Source: Weissella oryzae SG25 (GTDB lineage Bacteria > Bacillota > Bacilli > Lactobacillales > Lactobacillaceae). Taken from it: a stretch of DNA of 64,000 nucleotides. This document shows positions 24,035 to 32,915 of this stretch, one piece after another. The position numbers and the translations under genes are program-made. Position 1 is the first letter of the stretch. Each line of letters starts with the position of its first letter. The notes beneath the pieces were generated by a model, which worked only from the letters and a program-made list of their open reading frames with translations, was not told the origin of the DNA and did not search any database. The stretch spans positions 1,375 to 65,374 of the forward strand of contig NZ_DF820490.1 in the NCBI RefSeq assembly GCF_000691805.2. Reading direction: 5' to 3'.

Positions 24035-24850
24035 ATGAAATTTGGATTTATTGGCTTTGGGAACATGGCAACCGCAATCATTAAAGGTGCGATTAAATCT
24101 AATAAATTGGCTGCAAATGATATTTTTGTGTACAGTAAAGATAAAGAGAAAACTAAAACAGATGCCACGAACTTATCAATTCGAGCATGCGATACTTTAA
24201 CTGAACTAGTTGATAATGTGGACTATATTGTTTTAAGTGTTAAACCACAAGTGATGCCTTCAATTTTGAAAGAGATTCGTGAGCTGATTAAAAATAAAAA
24301 CAAGGTTCTAGTGTCAATTGCAGCAGGTTTAACTTTAGATGCGCTGAAACAAGGGCTTGAATTTAACGATATTGACCAAGCAATTGTACGTGTAATGCCT
24401 AATCTTAATGTTTCGATTGGTGAAGGTTCTTCAGCTGTTGCGGGTAATGACTATGCAACAGACGAGCAGGTTGAGTATGTAAGAAATATTTTTGGTGCGA
24501 TTGGTAAAGCTTGGATCCTTGATGAGAAGCATTTTTCAATCTTTACGGCTATGGCCGGTAGTATGCCGGCCTATGTATTTTTGTTCATTGATGCAATTGC
24601 ACGAGCAGGAGTTAAATATGGTTTACCAAAGTCGTTGGCAGATGAGATTGCAATCCAATCAGTTCTAGGTAGTTCAAGTCTATTACAACAATCAGGTGAC
24701 TCAGCATGGACAATGGTTGATAAAGTATCTTCGCCAGGTGGAACAACTGTTGCAGGAGTTTTGAAATTACTTGATAATGGCTTACAGTCTAAAATTATTG
24801 AAGGTATTGAGGCCACAGTTTTGAAGGATCAGGAGCTTAATTCAAAGTGA
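24035..24850 (+). CDS. proC: Pyrroline-5-carboxylate reductase
   Basis: A 271-residue protein that fits the family length. The N-terminal Rossmann motif is FIGFGNMATAII. The conserved C-terminal signature reads SPGGTTVAGVLKL. It catalyses the last step of proline synthesis, NAD(P)H-dependent reduction of pyrroline-5-carboxylate. GAGGTG lies before the ATG at 24035. It stands between two centromere-like arrays, not with other proline genes, so it is probably cargo of the element. A terminator follows. Confidence 0.9.
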   Translation: MKFGFIGFGNMATAIIKGAIKSNKLAANDIFVYSKDKEKTKTDATNLSIRACDTLTELVDNVDYIVLSVKPQVMPSILKEIRELIKNKNKVLVSIAAGLTLDALKQGLEFNDIDQAIVRVMPNLNVSIGEGSSAVAGNDYATDEQVEYVRNIFGAIGKAWILDEKHFSIFTAMAGSMPAYVFLFIDAIARAGVKYGLPKSLADEIAIQSVLGSSSLLQQSGDSAWTMVDKVSSPGGTTVAGVLKLLDNGLQSKIIEGIEATVLKDQELNSK

Positions 24851-24872
24851 AATATTAATATCGAGGACAAAC

Positions 24873-24908
24873 AAAAAGGACTTGCCAAAGTAGCAAGTCC
24901 TTTTTGTA
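24873..24908 (+). terminator. Terminator of proC
   Basis: AAAAAGGACTTGC pairs with GCAAGTCCTTTTT around CAAAGTA. An eroded half copy (AAAAGGACCTGC, GGCAAGTCTTTC) lies at about 25000-25034. Confidence 0.9.
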
Positions 24909-24914
24909 TACCTA

Positions 24915-25146
24915 AAGAAAATGATTTAGTAAAAGGTTTAATAATCACGTAAATTATAGTAGCACAACTAGTTAATTAATCAATTAAATTGATTACAAAA
25001 TGAAAAGGACCTGCTTTATCGGCAAGTCTTTCTCGACACAATAATTAATAAAAAGGTAGTGTAAATTACATTTACATAACTTATGTTAGCAGATTTGATT
25101 GATTAATCAAGCTTCAAATTAACTATTGGCTTGAGCTAACAAACAA
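24915..25146. other. AT-rich gap between proC and array 2
   Basis: No gene is visible. It contains inverted AT-rich words (TTAATTAATCAATT and AATTGATTA) and the eroded copy of the proC terminator, which points to a past duplication. Confidence 0.4.
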
Positions 25147-25434
25147 GTATACGCATGAGTATGTTGATAGTTATACGTAACAATATCCGCATAAGTATGT
25201 TAATGGTTATACGTAACGGTATACGCATAGGTATGTTAATGGTTATACGTAATAGTATACGTATGAGTATGTTGATACTTATACGTAACAGTATACGTAT
25301 GAGTATGTTGATACTTATACGTAACAGTATACGTATAAGTATGTTGATAGTTATACGTAATAGTATACGCATAAGTATGTTGATAGTTATACGTAATAGT
25401 ATACTCATAAGTATATTAATAATTATATGTACAC
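25147..25434 (+). repeat. Centromere-like array 2: eight 36-bp units
   Basis: Units begin at 25147, 25183, 25219, 25255, 25291, 25327, 25363 and 25399. A typical unit reads GTATACGCATAA, GTATGTTGATAG, TTATACGTAATA. It has the same 36-bp period, 12-bp sub-period and orientation as array 1, but a different consensus. It lies upstream of transfer operon 2, about 80 bases before its promoter element. Confidence 0.8.
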
Positions 25435-25481
25435 TTGGGAGAGCACTTTAAAACTCAATTATGTACAGCCAAATTATTTAC

Positions 25482-25519
25482 GAGAAAGTCCAACTAAAAA
25501 AGTTGGTCTTTTTTTTTGA
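25482..25519 (+). terminator. Hairpin with T tract running into promoter element 2
   Basis: GTCCAACT and AGTTGGTC are separated by AAAAA and followed by nine T. The T tract is also the start of the TTTTTTTTGACGCAAAAA element. Confidence 0.65.
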
Positions 25520-25554
25520 CGCAAAAATGATTTTGCCTCTGAACTATTTATTAT
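25511..25554 (+). promoter_or_regulatory. Conjugation promoter/operator element, copy 2
   Basis: TTGAC at 25516-25520, the palindrome GCAAAA-ATGA-TTTTGC at 25521-25535, and TATTAT at 25549-25554. This copy shows the inverted repeat most clearly. Confidence 0.6.
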
Positions 25555-25597
25555 CATGGTGGCGTAGTTAATCAAGGACAAAAAAGGAGATTATAAA

Positions 25598-25930
25598 TTG
25601 GCAGATTATACAACGTTTTCACCAGGTAATAATATTTGGAAAAAAGCCGCCAGGTTCTTAGGCTTAAGTTTTGCAAGAATTGGTATTTTAGGCGGTCACT
25701 TTGGCTTTACTTATTTAGTAATGAACGTCGCGTTCTCTTATGAATTTTCATTCTTACAGTTGGGGTTTGTCATTTCAATGATTTGTGCGGGCGTTTATGC
25801 AATTTTCCCCGCCCCAAGTAATCCACATGCGACCGTACTTTCTGAAATTAGTGTACGGGTGGCTAAAGCAATGTTTAACCCTGAGTTAAGAGACTCAGTC
25901 AAAGTTATGCCATTAGAAAGAGAGGATTAA
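25598..25930 (+). CDS. VirB3/PrgI-like small membrane protein of the transfer system
   Basis: A 110-residue protein with two membrane segments (about residues 25-50 and 53-72) and a soluble tail. It starts with TTG 25598, with AAAAGGAG upstream; no better ATG is present. It stands directly before the VirB4-like genes, the usual place of VirB3-like proteins. The assignment rests on position and topology. Confidence 0.6.
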   Translation: MADYTTFSPGNNIWKKAARFLGLSFARIGILGGHFGFTYLVMNVAFSYEFSFLQLGFVISMICAGVYAIFPAPSNPHATVLSEISVRVAKAMFNPELRDSVKVMPLERED

Positions 25931-25932
25931 AG

Positions 25933-26574
25933 ATGGCCTTTAAGAAAAAAGAAAGTCGAACTTTGAATGTGAAGGACGTTGTGGCTTTTCGGCAGTCATT
26001 GCCACTAGTTTCCTTGTTACCATGGCAAAGCTTTGAAGGTACAGATAACTTACTGCGTTTAGCTAATAGTGAAGGTGAGTCTGAAGGTTATATGGAGATG
26101 CTTTCGATTGAAGGTAAGGACTTAGACTTTGTTTATGGCAAGGGTACTGATGGTGCTAGCAGAATTATTCAAGACTATCACACTTTATTGAACACCTATG
26201 TCAATGACTTTGACATTGTGATTACGCGTATGGCGGCTTCTACCACGAAACAGCAACGGAGTTGGATTAACACACGCGATCGAATTTTACAGGATTTGCA
26301 AACGGTACATAACGATAAAGCCCGTGAACGACTACAAAAGCGTTATCTGGGAGTGCAAAAAATTCTTAGGCAACTTGAAATAGTAGAAGATGTCGTTGTG
26401 CATCAAGCATACACAGTGTTCATTTACGGTGAAACTATGGCAGAGACACGGGAACGTCGCGAATTATTTACTCGCCTCGGTAATCAAGCCGTTAAGACCG
26501 GCAAAATGTCTTTAAAACAAAAGAAAGATATTTTAGCAATGCTACAAGATCCAACACAACAGTTAAATAAGTAG
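25933..26574 (+). CDS. Separate N-terminal domain of a VirB4-like ATPase
   Basis: A 213-residue soluble protein starting 2 bases after the VirB3-like gene (with AGAGAGGA upstream). It resembles the N-terminal non-catalytic region of VirB4/TrsE proteins (YMEMLSIEGKDLDF, then a helical region with DIVITRMAASTTKQQRSW). It has no Walker motif. The ATPase part is the next gene, so VirB4 appears to be split over two genes; this is inference from order and sequence style. Confidence 0.55.
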   Translation: MAFKKKESRTLNVKDVVAFRQSLPLVSLLPWQSFEGTDNLLRLANSEGESEGYMEMLSIEGKDLDFVYGKGTDGASRIIQDYHTLLNTYVNDFDIVITRMAASTTKQQRSWINTRDRILQDLQTVHNDKARERLQKRYLGVQKILRQLEIVEDVVVHQAYTVFIYGETMAETRERRELFTRLGNQAVKTGKMSLKQKKDILAMLQDPTQQLNK

Positions 26575-26585
26575 AGGTTATAAAT

Positions 26586-28535
26586 ATGAAACATGGAGAA
26601 GCTTCTAAATTACGTGCTAAAGGTTATGACTTGGATTTAATCCACGAGGTTAAAAACCCAAGCCCAACCATCTATCACAGCGACTATATTCAATATGGTG
26701 AAGGGGTCGCAACGATTATTAACGTTTGGGATTACCCCAAGGACGCACAATCACAAATGTGGTTCAATACCTTGCTAGGTACTCCAAATACCATTACGCA
26801 GCTTAAAATTGGTACCGAAAATCGGGCCAAAGTGCAAAAGGCTTTGCAAGATGCGCTAAATGCAAATGAAAGTATTGTTTCAGATAAGCTTCAAACAAAA
26901 GAACGCCAAATTGTGGCCCTAGATGAATACGGCGAAGACCGCGAGGCCTTACGTAAGATTGCTAATAATTTAGACGTGTATAAGCGTTTGTACACCAGAA
27001 TTATGTTGATTGCGCGAACTCCTGAAGAGTTGCATAAGAAAGAAGAAGAGTTTCGACAAAATATCAGTAACTTTAAAACGCAGATTTATCTGGGTGAAAT
27101 GTTAAATCATAGTCGGCAATTCTTTATACCAGCATCAAAAGTTGAAAATTTAGCATTACGTGACCGTGGTTTTCCAATGAATGCCAAAGCTTTAGCAGGT
27201 ACGTATGCTTTTAACCAAACGTTTATTTCAGACCCACGGGGGACCTGGTTAGGAGTGACCTTTCAGAATGGTGAAGTAGCCTTTGACCCAAGTCATTCGG
27301 ACGGTCAACACCGTAATACAGCCTATAACCTAGTAATTGGTGGTGCTGGTACTGGTAAAACAACTTGGATGCACCAAAATTTAGACCCACTTGTTGCACG
27401 TGGTGATACAGTCTGGGTATTTGATCGTACAAGGCGCTATGTTGATCACATTAAGAATTTAGGTGGGCTTATTTTAACCATGGATGGTAGTCAAAATATG
27501 GTCAATATCTTCCATGTGTTCGCAACCGTGTTAGATGACAACGGTAATATCGATGTTATTGGCTCATTTTTAAACCATTTGGAAAAGGTTGAAAATTATT
27601 ATCGCTCAATCAACCCTGAAGCGAGTGAGGCAGAAGTTGGACTACTTTCTACTGAGCTACAAAATTTCTATGAAGAACTTGGCATGTGGTCAAGTTCACC
27701 TGAAGACCACCCAGAAAAGTTAAAAGTGATTGGTTTGGCAAATGATGCTTACCCAACATTAGAAGAATTTGTCAGTTACTTAAGGTCTAAGAGTATGGAG
27801 CCTCAAAGTATGAGTCCCAATGACTATACACGCCTAGATTCAATTCTGACGACTTTTAATGCGCTAAAACGAAAGTATAGTTCAAAAGTAAACGGGCATA
27901 CGAACGTGCCAGACTTATCAAAAGAAGACTTGATTTTATTTGATACTGCTGGCATGTCTGAATGGGGTGCTAATGTGTATAGTGCTCAATATTACAGCAT
28001 ATTATCTTTGATGAATGCTTATGTCGTAATGAATGGATTTACCCAGTTGCAACGTGAAAAGCGGGGTGAGATTTCACGACAAAGCGTTCAAGACGGCGCT
28101 GCAGCACCTAAGTATTTTTGGTGGGTTCAAGATGAAGCTGACGATATTATTAATGAAAAAATCCCACAAGGCGTGATTTTTGCGGATAAGATGATGCGCC
28201 AAATGCGTAAAAATTACTTTGGTTTATTTATGATTTTTCCAGGGTTAAAAGAAATCGTGGCAGATAATAACCAACAAGAAAATGAGGTAACTAAAGCTAT
28301 TCGAGATTTCTTTAATCGTTTTCAAAATCACCAAGTTGGTCAACTTTCATCAGAGGAAATACAACGTTACGCCAGTATCACAAGTCGAATTGATGTTACA
28401 CAGGGTCAATTAAACGCATTGTCAAACTTACGCCAGGGACAATTCTTGATGGTTATTCGTGGGGTACAAGCTACATTCTTTACGGCTATTGCCCCAACAG
28501 ACGATGAAATTGTGATGTATGGAGGAGGTATGTAA
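26586..28535 (+). CDS. virB4: VirB4-like conjugation ATPase
   Basis: A 649-residue protein with Walker A VIGGAGTGKTTW near residue 255 and Walker B YFWWVQDEADD near residue 515. The C-terminal region is of TraC/TraE type (LSNLRQGQFLMVIRGV). It is the energy source for assembly of the type IV secretion channel at the membrane. The N-terminal part is shorter than in full VirB4 proteins, consistent with the preceding separate domain. GAGGTT lies before the ATG. The last base overlaps the next start (TAATG). Confidence 0.85.
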   Translation: MKHGEASKLRAKGYDLDLIHEVKNPSPTIYHSDYIQYGEGVATIINVWDYPKDAQSQMWFNTLLGTPNTITQLKIGTENRAKVQKALQDALNANESIVSDKLQTKERQIVALDEYGEDREALRKIANNLDVYKRLYTRIMLIARTPEELHKKEEEFRQNISNFKTQIYLGEMLNHSRQFFIPASKVENLALRDRGFPMNAKALAGTYAFNQTFISDPRGTWLGVTFQNGEVAFDPSHSDGQHRNTAYNLVIGGAGTGKTTWMHQNLDPLVARGDTVWVFDRTRRYVDHIKNLGGLILTMDGSQNMVNIFHVFATVLDDNGNIDVIGSFLNHLEKVENYYRSINPEASEAEVGLLSTELQNFYEELGMWSSSPEDHPEKLKVIGLANDAYPTLEEFVSYLRSKSMEPQSMSPNDYTRLDSILTTFNALKRKYSSKVNGHTNVPDLSKEDLILFDTAGMSEWGANVYSAQYYSILSLMNAYVVMNGFTQLQREKRGEISRQSVQDGAAAPKYFWWVQDEADDIINEKIPQGVIFADKMMRQMRKNYFGLFMIFPGLKEIVADNNQQENEVTKAIRDFFNRFQNHQVGQLSSEEIQRYASITSRIDVTQGQLNALSNLRQGQFLMVIRGVQATFFTAIAPTDDEIVMYGGGM

Positions 28536-28777
28536 TGACAAAGCAAGAAAAGCAAAGTTTGAAAACAAAAATATTAGAAAGCCAACGGATTAAGCCTTAT
28601 CGGCCGAGTCAAATTAGGCAAGACGCGCAACGGGACTATTTACGCCTTAAACAACGTATAGACCAGGGAGAAAATCCGTCAACTTTGACTAAGGATTTTG
28701 GCAAAAAGATTGGGATTACCCTTTTATGGATCTTCGTGGCCATTTTAGCTATGGTATTGATTTCATTTGTCTTGTAA
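28535..28777 (+). CDS. Small membrane protein of transfer operon 2
   Basis: An 80-residue protein: a basic hydrophilic N-terminal part and one C-terminal membrane segment (about residues 57-79). It is coupled to virB4 by a TAATG overlap, with GGAGG upstream. It is likely a channel accessory protein; no family is recognised. Confidence 0.55.
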   Translation: MTKQEKQSLKTKILESQRIKPYRPSQIRQDAQRDYLRLKQRIDQGENPSTLTKDFGKKIGITLLWIFVAILAMVLISFVL

Positions 28778-28789
28778 GGAGTTAATGTT

Positions 28790-30088
28790 ATGGCAGAAGA
28801 AAATAACAAGGCTAAAGGTACGGGCGGTAGCAATGTCATTGGGGCAGTCAAAGCTGGAAAGAAATTCAAAATTGCAATTAGCTTAATTAGTACCTTAGCC
28901 CCAATTGCTTTGGGCGTATTCTTTGTGATTGTAGTGATTGTGGCCGTTACTGGGGCGACACCTTCGAGTTGTTTTGATACGAATACGGCATCTGGTGGTG
29001 GCGGGGCTGCCATTGGTGGTGATTGGAAAAATGCCAACTCTGATAAGCATAAAGCTATGCAATACGCGGCTGACGAGTTCAAAAATAAATTACACATGAG
29101 TGGAACAAACATTGCAGCTGCATTGGCAATTGGTTTACGAGAAAGTAATTTTGACCCAGCGGCCGTAAATCCTGCTGGACATGTAATTGGGCTTTGGCAA
29201 TGGGGTAATGGTGGGGCTAATGGTAACCGTTATGGAAATACACAAACCACCGTTGAAGGACAGGTTGCGCTAGCCATTAAAGAATTAACCTCAACGCATG
29301 TAAAGGCGCTAAGTAGTATGAAAGATGCTAATTTAGCTGATTCATTAGATGCCTGGGATATGTATTTTGAGGGCCTTCAAAAAAGTGACCCCCAACGAAA
29401 AGTTGAAAAAATCACGGCAACTGCGCAAGAAGTTCAAAAAGTTTTTAATTTGAACTTTGACGGACATATTGATGCGGGTGATAGCCAAATTGATAATGGC
29501 GGCAATACCGCAAATTCTGGTTCAAATAGTGATATGGCAATTTGTGATACGGGAGTCAGTGGTACAACTAGTGGCTTACCAGTTAAGGGTAAGTACCGGA
29601 TTACTGGTGGTTATCCAAATTATAACGGTGAAACGGGCGCCGCACATTATGGGGTTGATTTTCAAACCATCAAGCACACTGAAGATGGTGAGGAAAGTGA
29701 CGTTTATTCTGTTTCTGACGGAACGGTGGTCGTTAAAACGCCTTCCGTTGTTGGTGGTAATTATGTAGTAATTAAAAATACGGACGGCACCTATGCCTAT
29801 TATGGACACGCTCCGTCGCTGGACTCGATTGTCGTAAAGGTTGGTGACCAGGTTAAAAAGGGTCAACATATCAGTCATGAAGGTCAAACTGGTGAAGCCA
29901 CCGGTATCCACGTACACTTTGGCCTAAATATCAAAGACCAAAATGGCTGGGGTATTGCTTCAAAGGGCTTAGTGAGTCCCGCAACCTATCTAAAGAACTT
30001 CCCCAAGCAATTAGTACCGAAAGACGGGGTTGTTAATTCAGATATGTCAACGGTCTTTGATGCATCAGAACAGAAAGATGATAAGTAA
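28790..30088 (+). CDS. VirB1-like bifunctional peptidoglycan hydrolase (lysozyme-like plus M23 peptidase)
   Basis: A 432-residue protein with one membrane segment (about residues 30-55). A lysozyme-like domain follows (about 85-215, AAALAIGLRESNFDPAAVNPAGH, with the catalytic-type Glu in RESNF). The C-terminal LytM/M23 domain is about 270-400, with HYGVDF, the long YSVSDGTVVVK region and HVHFG as metal ligands. It would open the cell wall locally so that the conjugation channel can be built. GGAG precedes the ATG. Confidence 0.85.
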   Translation: MAEENNKAKGTGGSNVIGAVKAGKKFKIAISLISTLAPIALGVFFVIVVIVAVTGATPSSCFDTNTASGGGGAAIGGDWKNANSDKHKAMQYAADEFKNKLHMSGTNIAAALAIGLRESNFDPAAVNPAGHVIGLWQWGNGGANGNRYGNTQTTVEGQVALAIKELTSTHVKALSSMKDANLADSLDAWDMYFEGLQKSDPQRKVEKITATAQEVQKVFNLNFDGHIDAGDSQIDNGGNTANSGSNSDMAICDTGVSGTTSGLPVKGKYRITGGYPNYNGETGAAHYGVDFQTIKHTEDGEESDVYSVSDGTVVVKTPSVVGGNYVVIKNTDGTYAYYGHAPSLDSIVVKVGDQVKKGQHISHEGQTGEATGIHVHFGLNIKDQNGWGIASKGLVSPATYLKNFPKQLVPKDGVVNSDMSTVFDASEQKDDK

Positions 30089-30089
30089 T

Positions 30090-30494
30090 ATGACGGCAAA
30101 AAATAAGATATTTGTGGCAATTGCCGGCATTATTTTGGGCTTAGCTTGTGCCGCTTTCTTCTTTAAGGTGACTAGTTATCCAGACACTAACAATGGCCGA
30201 CAGGTTGTCAAGGCGGCAATCAAACAAAAAGATGATGTGGTAATCGTGTTTCATAAAACGGGGTGTTCAGACTGCGAACTGATCAAGCGGACCGTTAAGG
30301 AAACCATGCAGGCTAACCGCAACCATGTGAAATACGTTGTGATTGATTTAAAGCAAGTTCAAAACCGCTATCTGATAAAAAAATTCCGATTGGTATCAAC
30401 ACCAACCATTTTGGAACTGAAAGATGGCCGTGAAGTTAGCCGGTATGCAGGTACAAATGAGCACTTAGTAAGAGCAATTTTGGCGGAAAGATAG
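30090..30494 (+). CDS. Membrane-anchored thioredoxin-like protein
   Basis: A 134-residue protein with an N-terminal anchor (KIFVAIAGIILGLACAAFFF) and a thioredoxin fold. The redox motif is CSDC in FHKTGCSDCELIK and the cis-proline is in VSTPTILEL. Thioredoxin-like proteins occur in several Gram-positive transfer operons and may help disulfide formation or reduction outside the cell. An alternative start at 30078 would overlap the hydrolase stop; neither start has a strong ribosome site. Confidence 0.75.
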   Translation: MTAKNKIFVAIAGIILGLACAAFFFKVTSYPDTNNGRQVVKAAIKQKDDVVIVFHKTGCSDCELIKRTVKETMQANRNHVKYVVIDLKQVQNRYLIKKFRLVSTPTILELKDGREVSRYAGTNEHLVRAILAER

Positions 30495-30503
30495 GAAAAA
30501 ATT

Positions 30504-31049
30504 ATGGGTAAAAAAAGTATGTCAATTTTACTGATTGCCATTAGTGTTCTGTCTTTGGCAATTAGTTTTATGGCAATGTCGAGAGTTGATAAAGCGCAAA
30601 AAGATAGCGCTCATGCAGAACAAACGCAGCGGCAAACTGAGGTGAGTTTAAAGCAGATCGAAGCAAAACCTGTTGATGAAACGCCAAATATGAACAAGCA
30701 GTACCAAGTTTTAGAAAGTTTTGTTGGGGCAGTGGTCAGCGATATACAAAGTAAGTCAGATCAAGATGGCACTTCCTATAAAAGCTATGGTAACGAGGCG
30801 TCGTTTGAAGCTTTAAAGGGAGTCTTAGACGCTGAAGGTGACGTGAAAGCTAATGTTAAGCTGGCTAATATCCTAATTACGAGTAACCCCGAAAATAATG
30901 AATTAAGTAACTGTTTTGGCGATTTAATTGTGACACAAAACGGGCAGCTTGAAATCAAGTATAAGGTGCTCGTTGGGCTTACAAATAACAAGGTAACCAG
31001 TTTACAGCTATTTAGCAGTCAAGGAGCGAACAATGAAAAAACAAACTAA
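30504..31049 (+). CDS. VirB8-like membrane protein 1
   Basis: A 181-residue protein with an N-terminal membrane segment (about residues 5-26), a short coiled-coil stretch and a soluble extracellular domain. The tail (LEIKYKVLVGLTNNKVTSLQLF) is beta-rich, as in NTF2-fold VirB8/TcpC domains. The next gene has the same plan and overlaps by 17 bases. The role as a channel scaffold is inferred from topology and order. Confidence 0.5.
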   Translation: MGKKSMSILLIAISVLSLAISFMAMSRVDKAQKDSAHAEQTQRQTEVSLKQIEAKPVDETPNMNKQYQVLESFVGAVVSDIQSKSDQDGTSYKSYGNEASFEALKGVLDAEGDVKANVKLANILITSNPENNELSNCFGDLIVTQNGQLEIKYKVLVGLTNNKVTSLQLFSSQGANNEKTN

Positions 31050-31632
31050 GACCCCTTGGGTCAATATTGTTCTAGCCATGATAGCATTCTTATCGATTGG
31101 ATTCATGATTGGCAGTATGTTGTATTTTACTATTCAGAAGACCACGTATGAAGCACAAATACGTACAAGCAAACAACAAACCAAGGCTTTAGAAAATCAA
31201 ATACTGGACGCAAAAAAAGACACCCAGCCTGGTGTCAGTAGTGCTACTGAGGTGTTAAACACATTCTTTAATGGTTATTACACTTACAACACGCAAAGTG
31301 AATATGACTCACGCACTAAGCGGCTCAAGACAGTCGCAACTGATGATGTTTTAAAGGATGAAAAGGTATTTCAAGCTGATCCATACAAAAAAGTGAAGCA
31401 ATTAGACCTACAAAGTACATTCAAAGAATTAAATTTTTTTCCAACTAATGTTAGTGCTAGTGAGGTGACGGGGTATGTCTACGTGGCATACTCGGCTAAC
31501 TACGCTAATAAGAATGCGGGCAATAGCCAGGCGTTATTTTTAATCACTTATGATCGCACAACTAAACAATTATCTAAGGTACAAGGACAGGGGGAACTGT
31601 CGTTAAATTCAGACAGTAAATTATATGAATAA
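31033..31632 (+). CDS. VirB8-like membrane protein 2
   Basis: A 199-residue protein with a membrane segment at about residues 10-33, a coiled-coil stretch (YEAQIRTSKQQTKALENQILDAKK), then a soluble domain ending in beta strands (QALFLITYDRTTKQLSKVQGQGEL). It resembles the preceding protein in plan. The pair may form a hetero-oligomeric scaffold. GGAG lies before the ATG, inside the upstream gene. Confidence 0.5.
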   Translation: MKKQTKTPWVNIVLAMIAFLSIGFMIGSMLYFTIQKTTYEAQIRTSKQQTKALENQILDAKKDTQPGVSSATEVLNTFFNGYYTYNTQSEYDSRTKRLKTVATDDVLKDEKVFQADPYKKVKQLDLQSTFKELNFFPTNVSASEVTGYVYVAYSANYANKNAGNSQALFLITYDRTTKQLSKVQGQGELSLNSDSKLYE

Positions 31633-31951
31633 TGTAAAACAAGTTTTCGCAAGTAACCGAATTAAAGTAATGGTAGATATTTTTGTAATCATTCTTCGCG
31701 CCTGGTTTTATGCCACTGGGTTAGCAGCGTCCATCTTATTATTTAGCGGACTTAGTATGGCTAAAGAACTTGATGCTAATCTTCAGAAACATGGTGGGAT
31801 TACGAATATTTCGAACAAGATACCACCCCATTTTTATACCAGCATGCTTCAGGGTATTTTACTTAGTATGTTGGCCCTGACAAGTGTGATTGCCTTGTTT
31901 ATGATTTTTGATAAGTACAAGAATACGAAATTAAATAACTGTAATAATTGA
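31625..31951 (+). CDS. Two-helix membrane protein, end of transfer operon 2
   Basis: A 108-residue protein with two hydrophobic segments (about residues 12-40 and 75-97). Its ATG overlaps the preceding stop by 8 bases. No family is recognised; probably a transfer accessory protein. Confidence 0.5.
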   Translation: MNNVKQVFASNRIKVMVDIFVIILRAWFYATGLAASILLFSGLSMAKELDANLQKHGGITNISNKIPPHFYTSMLQGILLSMLALTSVIALFMIFDKYKNTKLNNCNN

Positions 31952-32046
31952 TGGTAGTAACCTAAATCTATAAAAATAAAAGTAGAGATTTCTTATTTTT
32001 TAGGGTAACATAATAACGAATTATATTTTAGTAAGGGGGAAAGAAT

Positions 32047-32499
32047 GTGGCTGAAAATAGACGTTCAACATTAGAATTATTGAGTTATTTTTTTTCAAGA
32101 CAACGAGCTGATGATCGATATATCCTTGCTAAGCAAACGTATGAAAAGTTAAAGATTGATAGTCTGGAAAATGAGTTTAATAGGGTTAAAATCCAATATG
32201 GATGGCATCAAGATATTTATAAGATACTTTCAAAAGTTTTAGTATGGATAGGTGCAGCTGCTACATTTGGATTGGTAGCCAAAGTTGGCATGTTTTTCTT
32301 ACATACCAACAAAAAGATGGCTGGATATAGTCCGGATCAAATACAATTTGCAATGTTAGTTACTAGTTTATTTCTCTTAACTCTTGTAATAATTTTAATT
32401 ATTGGATTAATTAGTTATAGAAAATATATTAATATACTGAAAAATAGAGTTGATATGATAAAAAAAATCCTGAAGGATAGAGGAGATATTTTTGACTAA
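32047..32499 (+). CDS. Two-transmembrane protein with helical ends, unknown (coupled pair, gene 1)
   Basis: A 150-residue protein starting with GTG 32047 after AGGGGGAAAG. A charged helical N-terminus is followed by membrane segments at about residues 58-82 and 95-120, and a basic helical C-terminus. This resembles the layout of SLATT-type two-helix proteins, but I cannot confirm it. Its stop (TAATG) overlaps the next start. It is not obviously part of the transfer machinery and could be an exclusion or defence pair. Confidence 0.45.
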   Translation: MAENRRSTLELLSYFFSRQRADDRYILAKQTYEKLKIDSLENEFNRVKIQYGWHQDIYKILSKVLVWIGAAATFGLVAKVGMFFLHTNKKMAGYSPDQIQFAMLVTSLFLLTLVIILIIGLISYRKYINILKNRVDMIKKILKDRGDIFD

Positions 32500-32915
32500 T
32501 GACTGATGAACAGCGAATTAATATTTGGATGAAAAGCCTCGTAGAAACCGGGTTTGCCATTTTTACGGTGATATTTCTTATTAAGTTAAATATGATGAAC
32601 ACAACGTTGAATAATATAGTTGATACATCGGATGCTTTTAAAGTAATTATGTTCAATAATGGACAACCCGCTTTATTTGCATTAGGAGCATTTTTACTTG
32701 TATTGTTGGCAGTGGTTATTTCTTTTTGGTGTTGGCACAGACCCAATTATGAAAGGTATGCTGACAGTGAAATACTCTTAGCCATTATTTCAACAATATT
32801 AAACATCATTTTCGTAATTTTAATTTTAATTTTTATCAACAATCCAATTTTAAGATCAATAATTGTAGTTGGTGGGATTGGTTTAATTGCATTATATGTT
32901 GTTGGATCTCAATGA
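32499..32915 (+). CDS. Four-helix membrane protein, unknown (coupled pair, gene 2)
   Basis: A 138-residue protein with about four hydrophobic segments and short loops. It is translated from the TAATG overlap with the previous gene, so the two are made together. AGAGGAG lies upstream. No family is recognised. Confidence 0.45.
   Translation: MTDEQRINIWMKSLVETGFAIFTVIFLIKLNMMNTTLNNIVDTSDAFKVIMFNNGQPALFALGAFLLVLLAVVISFWCWHRPNYERYADSEILLAIISTILNIIFVILILIFINNPILRSIIVVGGIGLIALYVVGSQ

Noticed and set aside
23714-25434. CRISPR array
   Set aside because: The repeats are directly adjacent with no variable spacers, and no cas genes are present.
25136-25451. Similar repetitive open frames in the second array
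   Set aside because: Same reason: a 36-bp repeat keeps all frames open; no start signals.
28636-29112. 158-codon minus-strand frame
   Set aside because: Shadow of the VirB1-like hydrolase gene and the small gene before it; no start signal.
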